The translations under genes were made by a program, and so were the position numbers. Shown one piece after another: positions 46,542-54,060 of a stretch of DNA of 64,000 nt (positions are counted from its first letter, which is position 1; each line of letters opens with the position of its first letter). The DNA comes from Clostridioides difficile (GTDB taxonomy: Bacteria; Bacillota; Clostridia; Peptostreptococcales; Peptostreptococcaceae). The DNA lies in NCBI RefSeq assembly GCF_001299635.1, contig NZ_JRHN01000038.1, positions 124,001-188,000 on the forward strand. The letters run 5' to 3'. The notes under the pieces are model-generated. The model did no database searches, had not been told where the DNA came from, and worked only from the letters and a program-made list of their open reading frames with translations.

Positions 46542-48011
46542 ATGACACTTTTAGATAAAGATTTAGTATCTATACAAGAAGTCAGAACTCTTGTAAAAAA
46601 AGCTAAAGTGGCTCAAGAGAAACTTTCTAAAATGAGCCAAGAGCAAATAGATAAAATAGTAAAGTCTATTGCAGATGCAGCATTTAATAATGCTACTAAG
46701 TTAGCTAAAATGGCAAATGAAGAAACTGGATTTGGAAAATGGGAAGATAAAGTAATAAAAAATACTTTTGCATCTATGGGAGTTTATGAAACTTTAAAAG
46801 ATACAAAAACTATTGGAATAATTGGCGAAGATAAAAAAGAAAACACTATAGATATAGCTACACCAGTTGGAGTTGTAGCAGGGCTTATACCTTCAACAAA
46901 CCCAACATCAACAGTAATATATAAAACCATAATATCTATAAAGGCAGGAAATACTATAGTTTTCTCTCCACATCCAAATGCAAAAAAATGCATACTTGAA
47001 ACAGTTAAAATAATAAACGAAGCAGCTATAGATGCTGGAGCACCAGAGGATTCAATATTATGTATAACTAATCCAAGTATAGTTGGAACAAGTGAATTAA
47101 TGAAGCATAAGGATACAAACTTAATATTAGCAACTGGAGGAGAAGCAATGGTTAGAGCTGCTTACTCTTCAGGAACACCAGCTATAGGAGTTGGCCCTGG
47201 AAATGGACCAGCATTTATAGATAAGTCAGCAAATGTTAAGTTGGCAGTCAAGAGAATAATAGACTCTAAAACTTTTGATAATGGTGTTATATGTGCATCA
47301 GAACAATCGATAGTGGTAGAAAAGTCCATGGAAGAAACTGTTTTAAAAGAACTTAAAAACCAAGGAGCATATCTTTTAAATGAAGAAGAGAGTGAAAGAT
47401 TAGCAAAGTTCATATTAAGAGCTAATGGTACTATGAATCCGCAAATAGTTGGTAAGAGTGTTGAGGTGATAGCAAATTTAGCAGACCTTGCAAATGTACC
47501 TAAAAATACAAAAGTCTTAGTTGCAAGAGAAACTAAAGTTGGTCACAATGTAGCCTATTCAAGAGAAAAACTTACACCAATACTTGCATTCTATGTTGAA
47601 GATAATGTAGATGCTATTATGAATAGATGTAGAGAAATACTATTAAATGAAGGTGCTGGACATACTTTCTCAATGCATGCAAATGATGAAGAATTGGTAA
47701 AAAGATTTGCTCTTAACATGCCAGTATCAAGAATACTTGTGAATACTCCTTCAGCACTTGGAGGAATAGGTGCATCAACAAATCTTGTACCAGCACTAAC
47801 ACTTGGTTGTGGTGCGATAGGTGGAAGCTCAACTTCAAACAATGTAGGTCCACTTGATTTAATAAATATTAAAAGAGTAGCTTATGGAATCAAAGAAATA
47901 GAAGAACTTGGTAGAGATAAATCTCAAGTTGAAAAATCAATGTTTGACTCAATGGATAAAGAAGAATTAATAAATCTTCTAGTTCAAAGATTAGTCAAAG
48001 AACTAGCATAA
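46542..48011 (+). CDS. eutE: CoA-acylating acetaldehyde dehydrogenase EutE
   Basis: 489 residues. Oxidises acetaldehyde to acetyl-CoA with NAD. Motifs: PVGVVAGLIPSTNPTST, CoA/NAD pocket GVGPGNGPAFID, and the catalytic Cys in DNGVICASEQS. The N-terminal helix (about 1-25) and the amphipathic C-terminal helix could target it to the lumen. Starts 2 bases after the preceding shell gene. Confidence 0.96.
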   Translation: MTLLDKDLVSIQEVRTLVKKAKVAQEKLSKMSQEQIDKIVKSIADAAFNNATKLAKMANEETGFGKWEDKVIKNTFASMGVYETLKDTKTIGIIGEDKKENTIDIATPVGVVAGLIPSTNPTSTVIYKTIISIKAGNTIVFSPHPNAKKCILETVKIINEAAIDAGAPEDSILCITNPSIVGTSELMKHKDTNLILATGGEAMVRAAYSSGTPAIGVGPGNGPAFIDKSANVKLAVKRIIDSKTFDNGVICASEQSIVVEKSMEETVLKELKNQGAYLLNEEESERLAKFILRANGTMNPQIVGKSVEVIANLADLANVPKNTKVLVARETKVGHNVAYSREKLTPILAFYVEDNVDAIMNRCREILLNEGAGHTFSMHANDEELVKRFALNMPVSRILVNTPSALGGIGASTNLVPALTLGCGAIGGSSTSNNVGPLDLINIKRVAYGIKEIEELGRDKSQVEKSMFDSMDKEELINLLVQRLVKELA

Positions 48012-48104
48012 TTAAAATAAACAATGAAACTTATAGTTTATAACTATAAGATTTCTAAAAATAAAAAACTATAAAATAATATTAAATTTTTGGAGGATAA
48101 GATT

Positions 48105-48392
48105 ATGGCAAGTGCAAATGCATTAGGAATGATAGAAACTAAAGGATTAGTAGGAGCAATAGAAGCAGCAGATGCAATGGTTAAAGCTGCAAACGTACAA
48201 TTAGTAGGAAAAGAGCAAGTAGGTGGAGGATTAGTTACTGTAATGGTAAGAGGAGATGTTGGAGCTGTTAAAGCTGCTACAGATGCTGGAGCTGCTGCTG
48301 CTGAAAGAGTTGGAGAACTAATATCAGTTCATGTTATACCAAGACCACATTTTGAAGTAGATGCTATATTACCAAAAGTATCAGCTGAGTAA
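48105..48392 (+). CDS. eutM: Major hexameric shell protein EutM
   Basis: 95 residues from ATG 48105, with GGAGGA upstream. Single BMC domain: [49 protein letters not shown] and VHVIPRPH. Forms the flat facets of the compartment. Followed by a terminator-like hairpin, so its transcript level may exceed that of downstream genes. Confidence 0.96.
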   Translation: MASANALGMIETKGLVGAIEAADAMVKAANVQLVGKEQVGGGLVTVMVRGDVGAVKAATDAGAAAAERVGELISVHVIPRPHFEVDAILPKVSAE

Positions 48393-48432
48393 TATAAATG
48401 TAATTTGAAAATTTAAATTTTGATTAAAAAAG

Positions 48433-48493
48433 AGGCTATCTCAAAAATGAGTCTTACTAATAAACTCAATGTATTTTGAGGTAGCCTTTTTTA
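48433..48493 (+). terminator. Terminator/attenuator between eutM and eutT without ANTAR hairpins
   Basis: AGGCTATCTCAAAA at 48433 pairs with TTTTGAGGTAGCCT ending at 48487, followed by a T-run. Unlike the other three eut terminators I see no A1/G4 hexaloop pair upstream. Confidence 0.85.
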
Positions 48494-48518
48494 TACATCT
48501 AATAGGAGATGTGATAAA

Positions 48519-49280
48519 ATGGGTGTTTTAACAGAAAATGAAGTAAAAAGAAAAATTGGAAAAAATAAAGATAATATAACTGAATTTTGTATAGAAAAAG
48601 GGCAAATAATAACTCCTTCTGCAAAATCTTATTTAGCTGAGAGAAGTATTGAGCTTAAGTATGTTGATAAACTTCCAGTCATAAATAATGAACCTAAGGA
48701 AGTTATAAAAGAAGTAGTTAAAGAAAAAACATATAGATATACTACTGTATTTGGTGCTAAATTGGATGAGAAACCAGAACATATGACTCAATTAAATGGA
48801 AATCTTTTAGTTTTTAAAGACCATAAAAGAATAATACTAAGAGGTAAAATAGATTCACTTGAATCAGAAATACTGAAAACTCAAGTTCTTTGTCAAAATC
48901 TAGATATGCCAAAGCTTGTTAAGGAATTACAAGAAGTATTAGATTTTGTAAGAAATATAATGAGATGTGAAGTTCTGGAAGAAAAACTAGAAGACTTTAA
49001 ACTTTTAGGGTTAACTCCTCAAGAACTTAGAGAACAATCTCACTATCCTAAAAAATATTTTGGTATAGGACATGAATTCCCAAGTTATGAAATGGGTGAA
49101 GCTGTAGTTGCTATAAACAGTATAAGAAGCAATGCTAGAGAGGTTGAACTTGCAGCTTATGAAGCATTTAAGGGTGAGTATGGAAATGTTCATAGAGAAG
49201 ATTTAATAAGGGCACTTAATAGATTGTCATCTGTATTTTGGATAATGATATATAAAGTTAGAACTAATAAGTATAAGTAG
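48519..49280 (+). CDS. eutT: Corrinoid adenosyltransferase EutT
   Basis: 253 residues. Makes adenosylcobalamin for EutBC. The N-terminal about 45 residues carry ITPSAKSYLAERSIEL, a motif common to BMC-associated enzymes; the cobalamin adenosyltransferase-like region follows (KRIILRGKIDSLESEILKTQ; IMRCEVLEEKL). The HxxCxxC zinc motif known from Salmonella EutT is not evident. AGGAGATG precedes the ATG. Confidence 0.88.
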   Translation: MGVLTENEVKRKIGKNKDNITEFCIEKGQIITPSAKSYLAERSIELKYVDKLPVINNEPKEVIKEVVKEKTYRYTTVFGAKLDEKPEHMTQLNGNLLVFKDHKRIILRGKIDSLESEILKTQVLCQNLDMPKLVKELQEVLDFVRNIMRCEVLEEKLEDFKLLGLTPQELREQSHYPKKYFGIGHEFPSYEMGEAVVAINSIRSNAREVELAAYEAFKGEYGNVHREDLIRALNRLSSVFWIMIYKVRTNKYK

Positions 49281-49292
49281 TTGGAGGACGTA

Positions 49293-49922
49293 ATGGAAAG
49301 TCTATTAAACGAAATAGTAGAAGAAGTAATAAATAGAGTTAAAAAAGAAGCCTTTATAGAGGTTGAAGCATCAGGAAGACATGTTCACTTAAGTAGAGAA
49401 GACGTAGATAAATTATTTGGTAAGGGGCACACTCTTACAAAATTAAAAGACTTATCTCAACCAGGTCAATATGCTTGTAAGGAAAGAGTTACTATTACAG
49501 GGCCTAAGGGAAGTATAAAAAATGTAGTTGTACTTGGACCATGTAGAGAAGAAACTCAAGTGGAAATCTCTTTAACAGATGGTTCAACTCTTGGATTAAA
49601 AGCTCCTATAAGACAAAGTGGAGACTTAGAAGGAACTTTAATGGTTAAAATATCAACACAACATGGTGAAGTTGAACTCGATAAAGGATTAATGGTTGCT
49701 AAAAGACACATACATATGACGCCTGCTGATGCAGAAAAATTCAATGTATGTGACAGAGAAATAGTTGAAGCTAAAGTGATGGGTCAGAGACCTCTAACAT
49801 TTGATGATGTAGTAATAAGAGTTAGTGATAGTTTTAAAACTTACATGCACATAGATTATGATGAAGCTAATGCATGTGGTTATTCAAAAGGGACTGTTGC
49901 TAAAATAATAAAGAAAGCATAG
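49293..49922 (+). CDS. pduL: PduL-type phosphotransacylase (EutD role)
   Basis: 209 residues from ATG 49293; GGAGG lies at the right spacing. Converts acetyl-CoA and phosphate to acetyl phosphate. PduL signatures: EASGRHVHLSREDVD and KRHIHMTPADAEKF supply the zinc-binding His, GPCREETQVEIS and LKAPIRQSGDLEGT form the active site. It replaces the Pta-type EutD of enterobacteria. The N-terminal helix may target it to the shell. Confidence 0.93.
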   Translation: MESLLNEIVEEVINRVKKEAFIEVEASGRHVHLSREDVDKLFGKGHTLTKLKDLSQPGQYACKERVTITGPKGSIKNVVVLGPCREETQVEISLTDGSTLGLKAPIRQSGDLEGTLMVKISTQHGEVELDKGLMVAKRHIHMTPADAEKFNVCDREIVEAKVMGQRPLTFDDVVIRVSDSFKTYMHIDYDEANACGYSKGTVAKIIKKA

Positions 49923-49963
49923 ATTTAACCTGCTATATAGATTACCTCTAGGGAGGATTTAAT

Positions 49964-50659
49964 ATGAATTATGATAAGCTTGTAGATTTAGTAATAGAAG
50001 AAATATATAAAAAAATAAATAATGATGAATTAAAAGTATCTAATAAACCTAAAGCTGTAACTGTGTTTGAACAGGATAACAGTAAATTTAATTTATTAAA
50101 AGATGAATTTGAAATAGTAGAATTTAATAAAAGCATAAAAGAATGCGAGGTCGTGATAGTTTCAAAACTTTGTATGAGAGGATTATCAAACTTAGCACTT
50201 GGAAATTCAACAAGTGACGAAGAGAGATTTATACTAAAGATGCTTATGAAAGGTAAAAAAGTATATGTCTTAGATGAAGGAATTGAATACAAACGATATA
50301 AAGATACTGCACCAAAAGCATTGTATAAAAAATTTATATCATTTGAAGATGAAATACGTAAATTTGGTGTTGAAATTATAAAAGACTTAAATACTATAGC
50401 TAAAAGTAAGTTAAGTATAAAAAATGAAACTACAGAAATTTTAAATAAAGATACTATAAGTTTAATCAATACAGAGAATACAAATATAGATAATGAATTT
50501 AGTTTAGATTTAAGAAATAAAAAGCTTATATCAGAAGCTGATTTAAGAAAACCTACTATAAATGGAGTTAAAAATATATTAGTTAATAAAAAAAGTATAA
50601 TAACTCCATTAGCTGTAGATTTTATGAGAATACACCATCTCAAACTAAAGAAAATGTAA
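49964..50659 (+). CDS. Eut-associated hypothetical protein (TIGR02536-like)
   Basis: 231 residues with no clear catalytic motif. The first about 130 residues look like a Rossmann/flavodoxin-like fold (VVIVSKLCMRGLSNLALG; KKVYVLDEGIEYKRY). After a variable linker the C-terminus ends in SIITPLAVDFMRIHHLKL, which repeats the ITPSAKxY motif of EutT. Such proteins recur in Firmicute eut operons; the function is unknown. AGGGAGG precedes the ATG. Confidence 0.75.
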   Translation: MNYDKLVDLVIEEIYKKINNDELKVSNKPKAVTVFEQDNSKFNLLKDEFEIVEFNKSIKECEVVIVSKLCMRGLSNLALGNSTSDEERFILKMLMKGKKVYVLDEGIEYKRYKDTAPKALYKKFISFEDEIRKFGVEIIKDLNTIAKSKLSIKNETTEILNKDTISLINTENTNIDNEFSLDLRNKKLISEADLRKPTINGVKNILVNKKSIITPLAVDFMRIHHLKLKKM

Positions 50660-50671
50660 GGAGGTAATTTT

Positions 50672-50944
50672 ATGGATATAGGAAAAGTTGTAGGTAATGT
50701 TTGGGCCACAAGAAAAGATGAAAAATTGTGTGGTCAAAAACTTTTAGTCGTAAAAATTTTAAAAACTAAAGACACATACAAAGAAGGCTTTATGGTTGCG
50801 GCCGATAATGCAGGAGCAGGAAATGGAGACTTAGTTCTTATATCCAAAGGTTCCTCAGCAAGAGAATCTATTGAAAAAAAACATGTTCCAGTAGATGCAA
50901 CTATAGTTGGAGTGGTTGACTCATTTGAGGTATTTGATGAATAA
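50672..50944 (+). CDS. eutN: Pentameric vertex shell protein EutN
   Basis: 90 residues, the EutN/CcmL fold: IGKVVGNVWATRKDEKLCGQKLLVV at the start, then AADNAGAGNGDLVLISKGSSAR and DATIVGVVD. Pentamers cap the vertices of the compartment. Overlaps the next gene by 8 bases. Confidence 0.95.
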   Translation: MDIGKVVGNVWATRKDEKLCGQKLLVVKILKTKDTYKEGFMVAADNAGAGNGDLVLISKGSSARESIEKKHVPVDATIVGVVDSFEVFDE

Positions 50945-51488
50945 AAGTATAGGTGCTATAGAGTTTAAAAGTATAGCTAAAGGTATAGAAGTATCTAATG
51001 AAATGGTAAAAAAATCATCAGTCGATGTATTATACTTAAAAAGTATTTGTCCAGGTAAATTTTTAATAATAGTAGGTGGAGAAACTTCCTATGTAAATGA
51101 ATGCATAAGTTATGGAATGGAGCTTGGAGAAAAGTACATTGTAGATAATTTTGTAATAAATTCAATTTCACAAGAAATATTAAATGGATTTAAAAATAGG
51201 TACCAAACATTAGATAATATAGTCTCTATAGGTGTTGTTGAAAGTAGTAAAGTATGTGCTGGAATAAAAATGCTTGATAATACTTTAAAATCAGGCGACT
51301 TAGTATTAGTAAAGCTTCAATTATCTTTTGCTATAGGTGGAAAGTTAGTATATATAGTAGCAGGAGATTTAAGTAGTTTAGAATATGCATTAAAAGAAAG
51401 TGAAAAAGTTGTAAAAGAAAAAGAAGTAATCTATAAGACTGTAATATCATCAGTAGACAGTCAAATAATAAAAAGTCTAATAAAATAA
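50937..51488 (+). CDS. PduT-like tandem-BMC shell protein with conserved Cys38
   Basis: 183 residues. The start is ATG 50937, overlapping the eutN stop; a longer frame from 50907 lies inside eutN. Two BMC domains (about 1-85 and 95-180): AIEFKSIAKGIEVSNEM and SIGVVESSKVCAGIKML. Cys38 in SICPGKF aligns with the Cys of Salmonella PduT that binds a 4Fe-4S cluster at the trimer axis. It may therefore pass electrons through the shell. No PduS-like flavoprotein partner is in the window. Confidence 0.85.
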   Translation: MNKSIGAIEFKSIAKGIEVSNEMVKKSSVDVLYLKSICPGKFLIIVGGETSYVNECISYGMELGEKYIVDNFVINSISQEILNGFKNRYQTLDNIVSIGVVESSKVCAGIKMLDNTLKSGDLVLVKLQLSFAIGGKLVYIVAGDLSSLEYALKESEKVVKEKEVIYKTVISSVDSQIIKSLIK

Positions 51489-51499
51489 TGGGGGGCATT

Positions 51500-52591
51500 A
51501 TGAGTATAAACGAAATTATAATCTATGTAATGGTAGTCTTCATGGCACTTGGAGCTATAGATAAGTGTATAGGCAATAAATTTGGTCTTGGAGAACAGTT
51601 TGAAGAAGGTATAATGGCAATGGGTTCACTTGCAGTTGCGATGGTTGGTGTTATATGTCTAGCACCAGTACTTGCTGATGTATTAAGACCAATTGTAGTA
51701 CCAGTATTTGATATGCTTGGAGCTGACCCAGCTATGTTTGCTGGAAGTTTATTAGCTAATGATATGGGTGGTGCGCCACTTGCTCTTGAGCTTGCAAAAG
51801 ACCCAAATGCTGGATTATTTGGCGGATTAATAGTAGGAGCTATGATGGGACCTACAATAGTATTTATAATACCAGTTGCACTTGGGATAATAGAAAAAGA
51901 AGACCAAAAATTCTTAGCAACAGGAATACTTGCAGGAATAATAACGATACCTGTTGGGGCGTTTGTTGGTGGATTAGTTGCAGGATTTGAGGTAATGATG
52001 GTTCTTAGAAACTTAGTGCCAATAATAATATTTGCAGTAGTTATAGCACTTGGATTATTGAAGTTTGAAAATGCTATGATAAAAGGATTCACATACTTTG
52101 GAAAAGGTGTAGTAATAGTTATAACTTTAGGGCTTGCTGCTGCGATAGTTGAAGCCTTAACAGGAATAGTTGTAATACCTGGAATGAAACCAATAGGTGA
52201 AGGTATAGAAATAGTAGGGGATATAGCAATAGTTTTAGCAGGGGCATTCCCACTAGTGTTTGTTATAACAAAAGTGTTCAATAAACCACTGATGGCTTTA
52301 GGAAAAGTTCTTGGAATGAATGATGTATCAGCAGCAGGTCTTGTTGCAAGTTTAGCTAACTGTATACCAATGTTTGGTATGATGAAAGATATGGATAATA
52401 GAGGAAAGATAATAAACGTGGCATTCTCTGTTTCAGCAGCATTCGTATTTGGAGACCACTTAGGGTTTACAGCAGGGTTTAATGCTAATATGATAACACC
52501 AATGATAGTTGCTAAATTGGTTGGTGGTATAACAGCAGTCCTATTAGCTATGGTTATAGCAAATAAAACACTAAAAAAGGAGAATGCATAA
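51500..52591 (+). CDS. eutH: Ethanolamine transporter EutH
   Basis: 363 residues from ATG 51500, which has GGGGGG at proper spacing; the ATG at 51488 lies before it. About ten hydrophobic segments. EutH family residues include GSLLANDMGGAPLALELAKDP and FGDHLGFTAGFNANMI. Mediates ethanolamine uptake when outside supply is low or pH is acid. Followed by eutQ. Confidence 0.94.
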   Translation: MSINEIIIYVMVVFMALGAIDKCIGNKFGLGEQFEEGIMAMGSLAVAMVGVICLAPVLADVLRPIVVPVFDMLGADPAMFAGSLLANDMGGAPLALELAKDPNAGLFGGLIVGAMMGPTIVFIIPVALGIIEKEDQKFLATGILAGIITIPVGAFVGGLVAGFEVMMVLRNLVPIIIFAVVIALGLLKFENAMIKGFTYFGKGVVIVITLGLAAAIVEALTGIVVIPGMKPIGEGIEIVGDIAIVLAGAFPLVFVITKVFNKPLMALGKVLGMNDVSAAGLVASLANCIPMFGMMKDMDNRGKIINVAFSVSAAFVFGDHLGFTAGFNANMITPMIVAKLVGGITAVLLAMVIANKTLKKENA

Positions 52592-52592
52592 G

Positions 52593-53066
52593 ATGGATAT
52601 AACAAATATAGATAAAAACTTAATTGAAACATTAGTAAGACAAATAATAGAAGAAAAAGTAAATGGAACTAAAGATAGTGTAGATTTCGTTAGAAATAAA
52701 GATGCTAGTGGAATAACTTCTATAAAGTTACCAACAGTAAAGGTTAATGAATCTGATAGATTAAATACAGGAAATCCTAATGATGTAGTTTATACAAAAG
52801 ATTTATTTACATTAGAGGAAAGTCCTAGATTAGGCTGTGGTATGATGGAGATGAAGGAAACTACTTTTGACTGGACTCTAAACTATGATGAAATAGATTA
52901 TGTAATAGATGGAACTTTAGATATAATAATAGATGGAAGAAAGATATCTGCTTCTTCAGGTGAGTTAATATTTATACCAAAAGGAAGTAAGATACAATTT
53001 TCTGTACCTGATTATGCTAGGTTTATATATGTAACATATCCAGCAGACTGGGCATCTCAAAATTAA
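52593..53066 (+). CDS. eutQ: EutQ, cupin-type acetate kinase
   Basis: 157 residues from ATG 52593; the ATG at 52584 abuts the ribosome site. The C-terminal about 100 residues are the EutQ cupin barrel: MEMKETTFDWTLNYDEIDYVIDG-like segment (TTFDWTLNYDEIDYVI), GELIFIPKGSKIQF. The N-terminal helix (LIETLVRQIIEEKV) looks like an encapsulation peptide. EutQ of Salmonella has acetate kinase activity; with the PduL enzyme it would yield ATP. Last gene of the island. Confidence 0.93.
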   Translation: MDITNIDKNLIETLVRQIIEEKVNGTKDSVDFVRNKDASGITSIKLPTVKVNESDRLNTGNPNDVVYTKDLFTLEESPRLGCGMMEMKETTFDWTLNYDEIDYVIDGTLDIIIDGRKISASSGELIFIPKGSKIQFSVPDYARFIYVTYPADWASQN

Positions 53067-53164
53067 CAAGAGAATACTTTAAATATATTTAAATTATTGA
53101 AATGTTTCTGTGTATTCTTTAAATAAAATTTTACTTTTAAAGTGATAATTAAAGATTTGTTAGT

Positions 53165-53197
53165 AAGGCTATGGCTACAAAATCATAGCCTTATTTT
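53165..53197 (+). terminator. Terminator of the eut operon
   Basis: AAGGCTATG pairs with CATAGCCTT, then TATTTT; about 100 bases after eutQ. Confidence 0.85.
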
Positions 53198-53291
53198 CAT
53201 ATTTAATAGCTTATAATTACTTTTGATTCAAAGTTGTCTTCTTAAATATTTAAATTTATTCTGAAAAAACGGAATATATACTTTTTATCTC

Positions 53292-53891
53292 CTAGTGTTG
53301 CACTTTTATACATAGTGCTTCACCAATATCATGCGTAACCAAAATAGTAGACTTATTCTCATTTTTAATAATACTATAAACATCATCACAAACTAACAAT
53401 CTCGTCTGATAATCAAGAGCTGAAAAAGGCTCATCTAAAAGTAAAATATCTGGATTTACAGACAGTGTTCTAATAAGTGCAACCCTTTGTCTCATACCAC
53501 CAGATAATTCTTTTGGGTACATGTTTCTAAAATCCCATAATCCATAGGTCTTTAAAAGACTTTCAACTCTATCTAAAGATTTTTTATCTTTTTTGCCTTG
53601 AATTTCTAAGCCTATAGTTATATTATCCATTATATTTCTCCATTCAAGCAAATTATCTTTTTGAAACATATATCCAATATTTCCAGTAATCTTTACGTCG
53701 CCACTAGTTGGTTTTAAAAGATTAGTAAGAATATTTAAAATTGTAGATTTACCGCTTCCAGAAGGACCAAGCAAAGTTAATATTTCTCCTTCTTTCAAGT
53801 TAAAATTAACATCTTTTAATACTTCAAGCTCGCCTTCCTTAGTGTAGAAGTTCATATTTATATTCTTAACCTCTACTATGTTGTCATTCAT
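53292..53891 (-). pseudogene. 5' fragment of ABC transporter ATPase (SsuB/ThiZ-like), split by element 2
   Basis: It encodes 192 true residues, then about 8 codons of element sequence before a stop. Walker A (GPSGSGKSTIL), Q-loop (YMFQKDNLLEW), signature (LSGGMRQRVAL), Walker B (ILLLDEPFSALD) and the H-loop (VTHDIGEA) are all present, so nearly the whole catalytic core survives; only the last about 58 residues are cut off. A truncated ATPase might still be made. Its partner permease lies 19 kb away at 33791-34591. Confidence 0.92.
53316..53321. other. attR core of element 2
   Basis: TGCTTC, the right copy of the repeat; the ATPase reading frame resumes on the minus strand to its right. Confidence 0.75.
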
Positions 53892-54060
53892 TATGCCACC
53901 CCCTATAACTTTTAGCTCGTATATATTATGTTATTAACAATATGACCTATTTGTACCATTTTTCATAAATATAATATAAATATTTTGTTTATTTACGTAT
54001 TTTCTTAGTAACTTGTACGTATAAATTATAGATAAATAAATTATAAGGTAGGGGATAGAA

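Larger units (their letters stand above)
34758..53321. mobile_element. Element 2: 18.6 kb serine-recombinase element carrying the eut operon
   Basis: The ends are set by the split ATPase gene and the direct repeat TGCTTC at 34758-34763 and 53316-53321. AAAGTGCAAC lies at 34777-34786 and inverted at 53297-53306, both just inside the ends. The recombinase gene reads toward the left end. Everything else inside is the eut regulon plus a 58-residue protein. There are no conjugation or phage genes. Rejoining the flanks restores the ATPase exactly. Confidence 0.88.

Noticed and set aside
49969-50709. 246-residue open frame on the minus strand
   Set aside because: Shadow of the Eut-associated hypothetical gene; the sense frame has a ribosome site and operon context.
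51523-52632. 369-residue open frame on the minus strand
   Set aside because: Antisense shadow of eutH; low-complexity Ile/Asn/Pro translation with no family features.
34758-53321. Classical conjugative transposon or prophage
   Set aside because: No relaxase, coupling protein, type IV secretion, replication or phage structural genes are present; only recombinase and eut genes.
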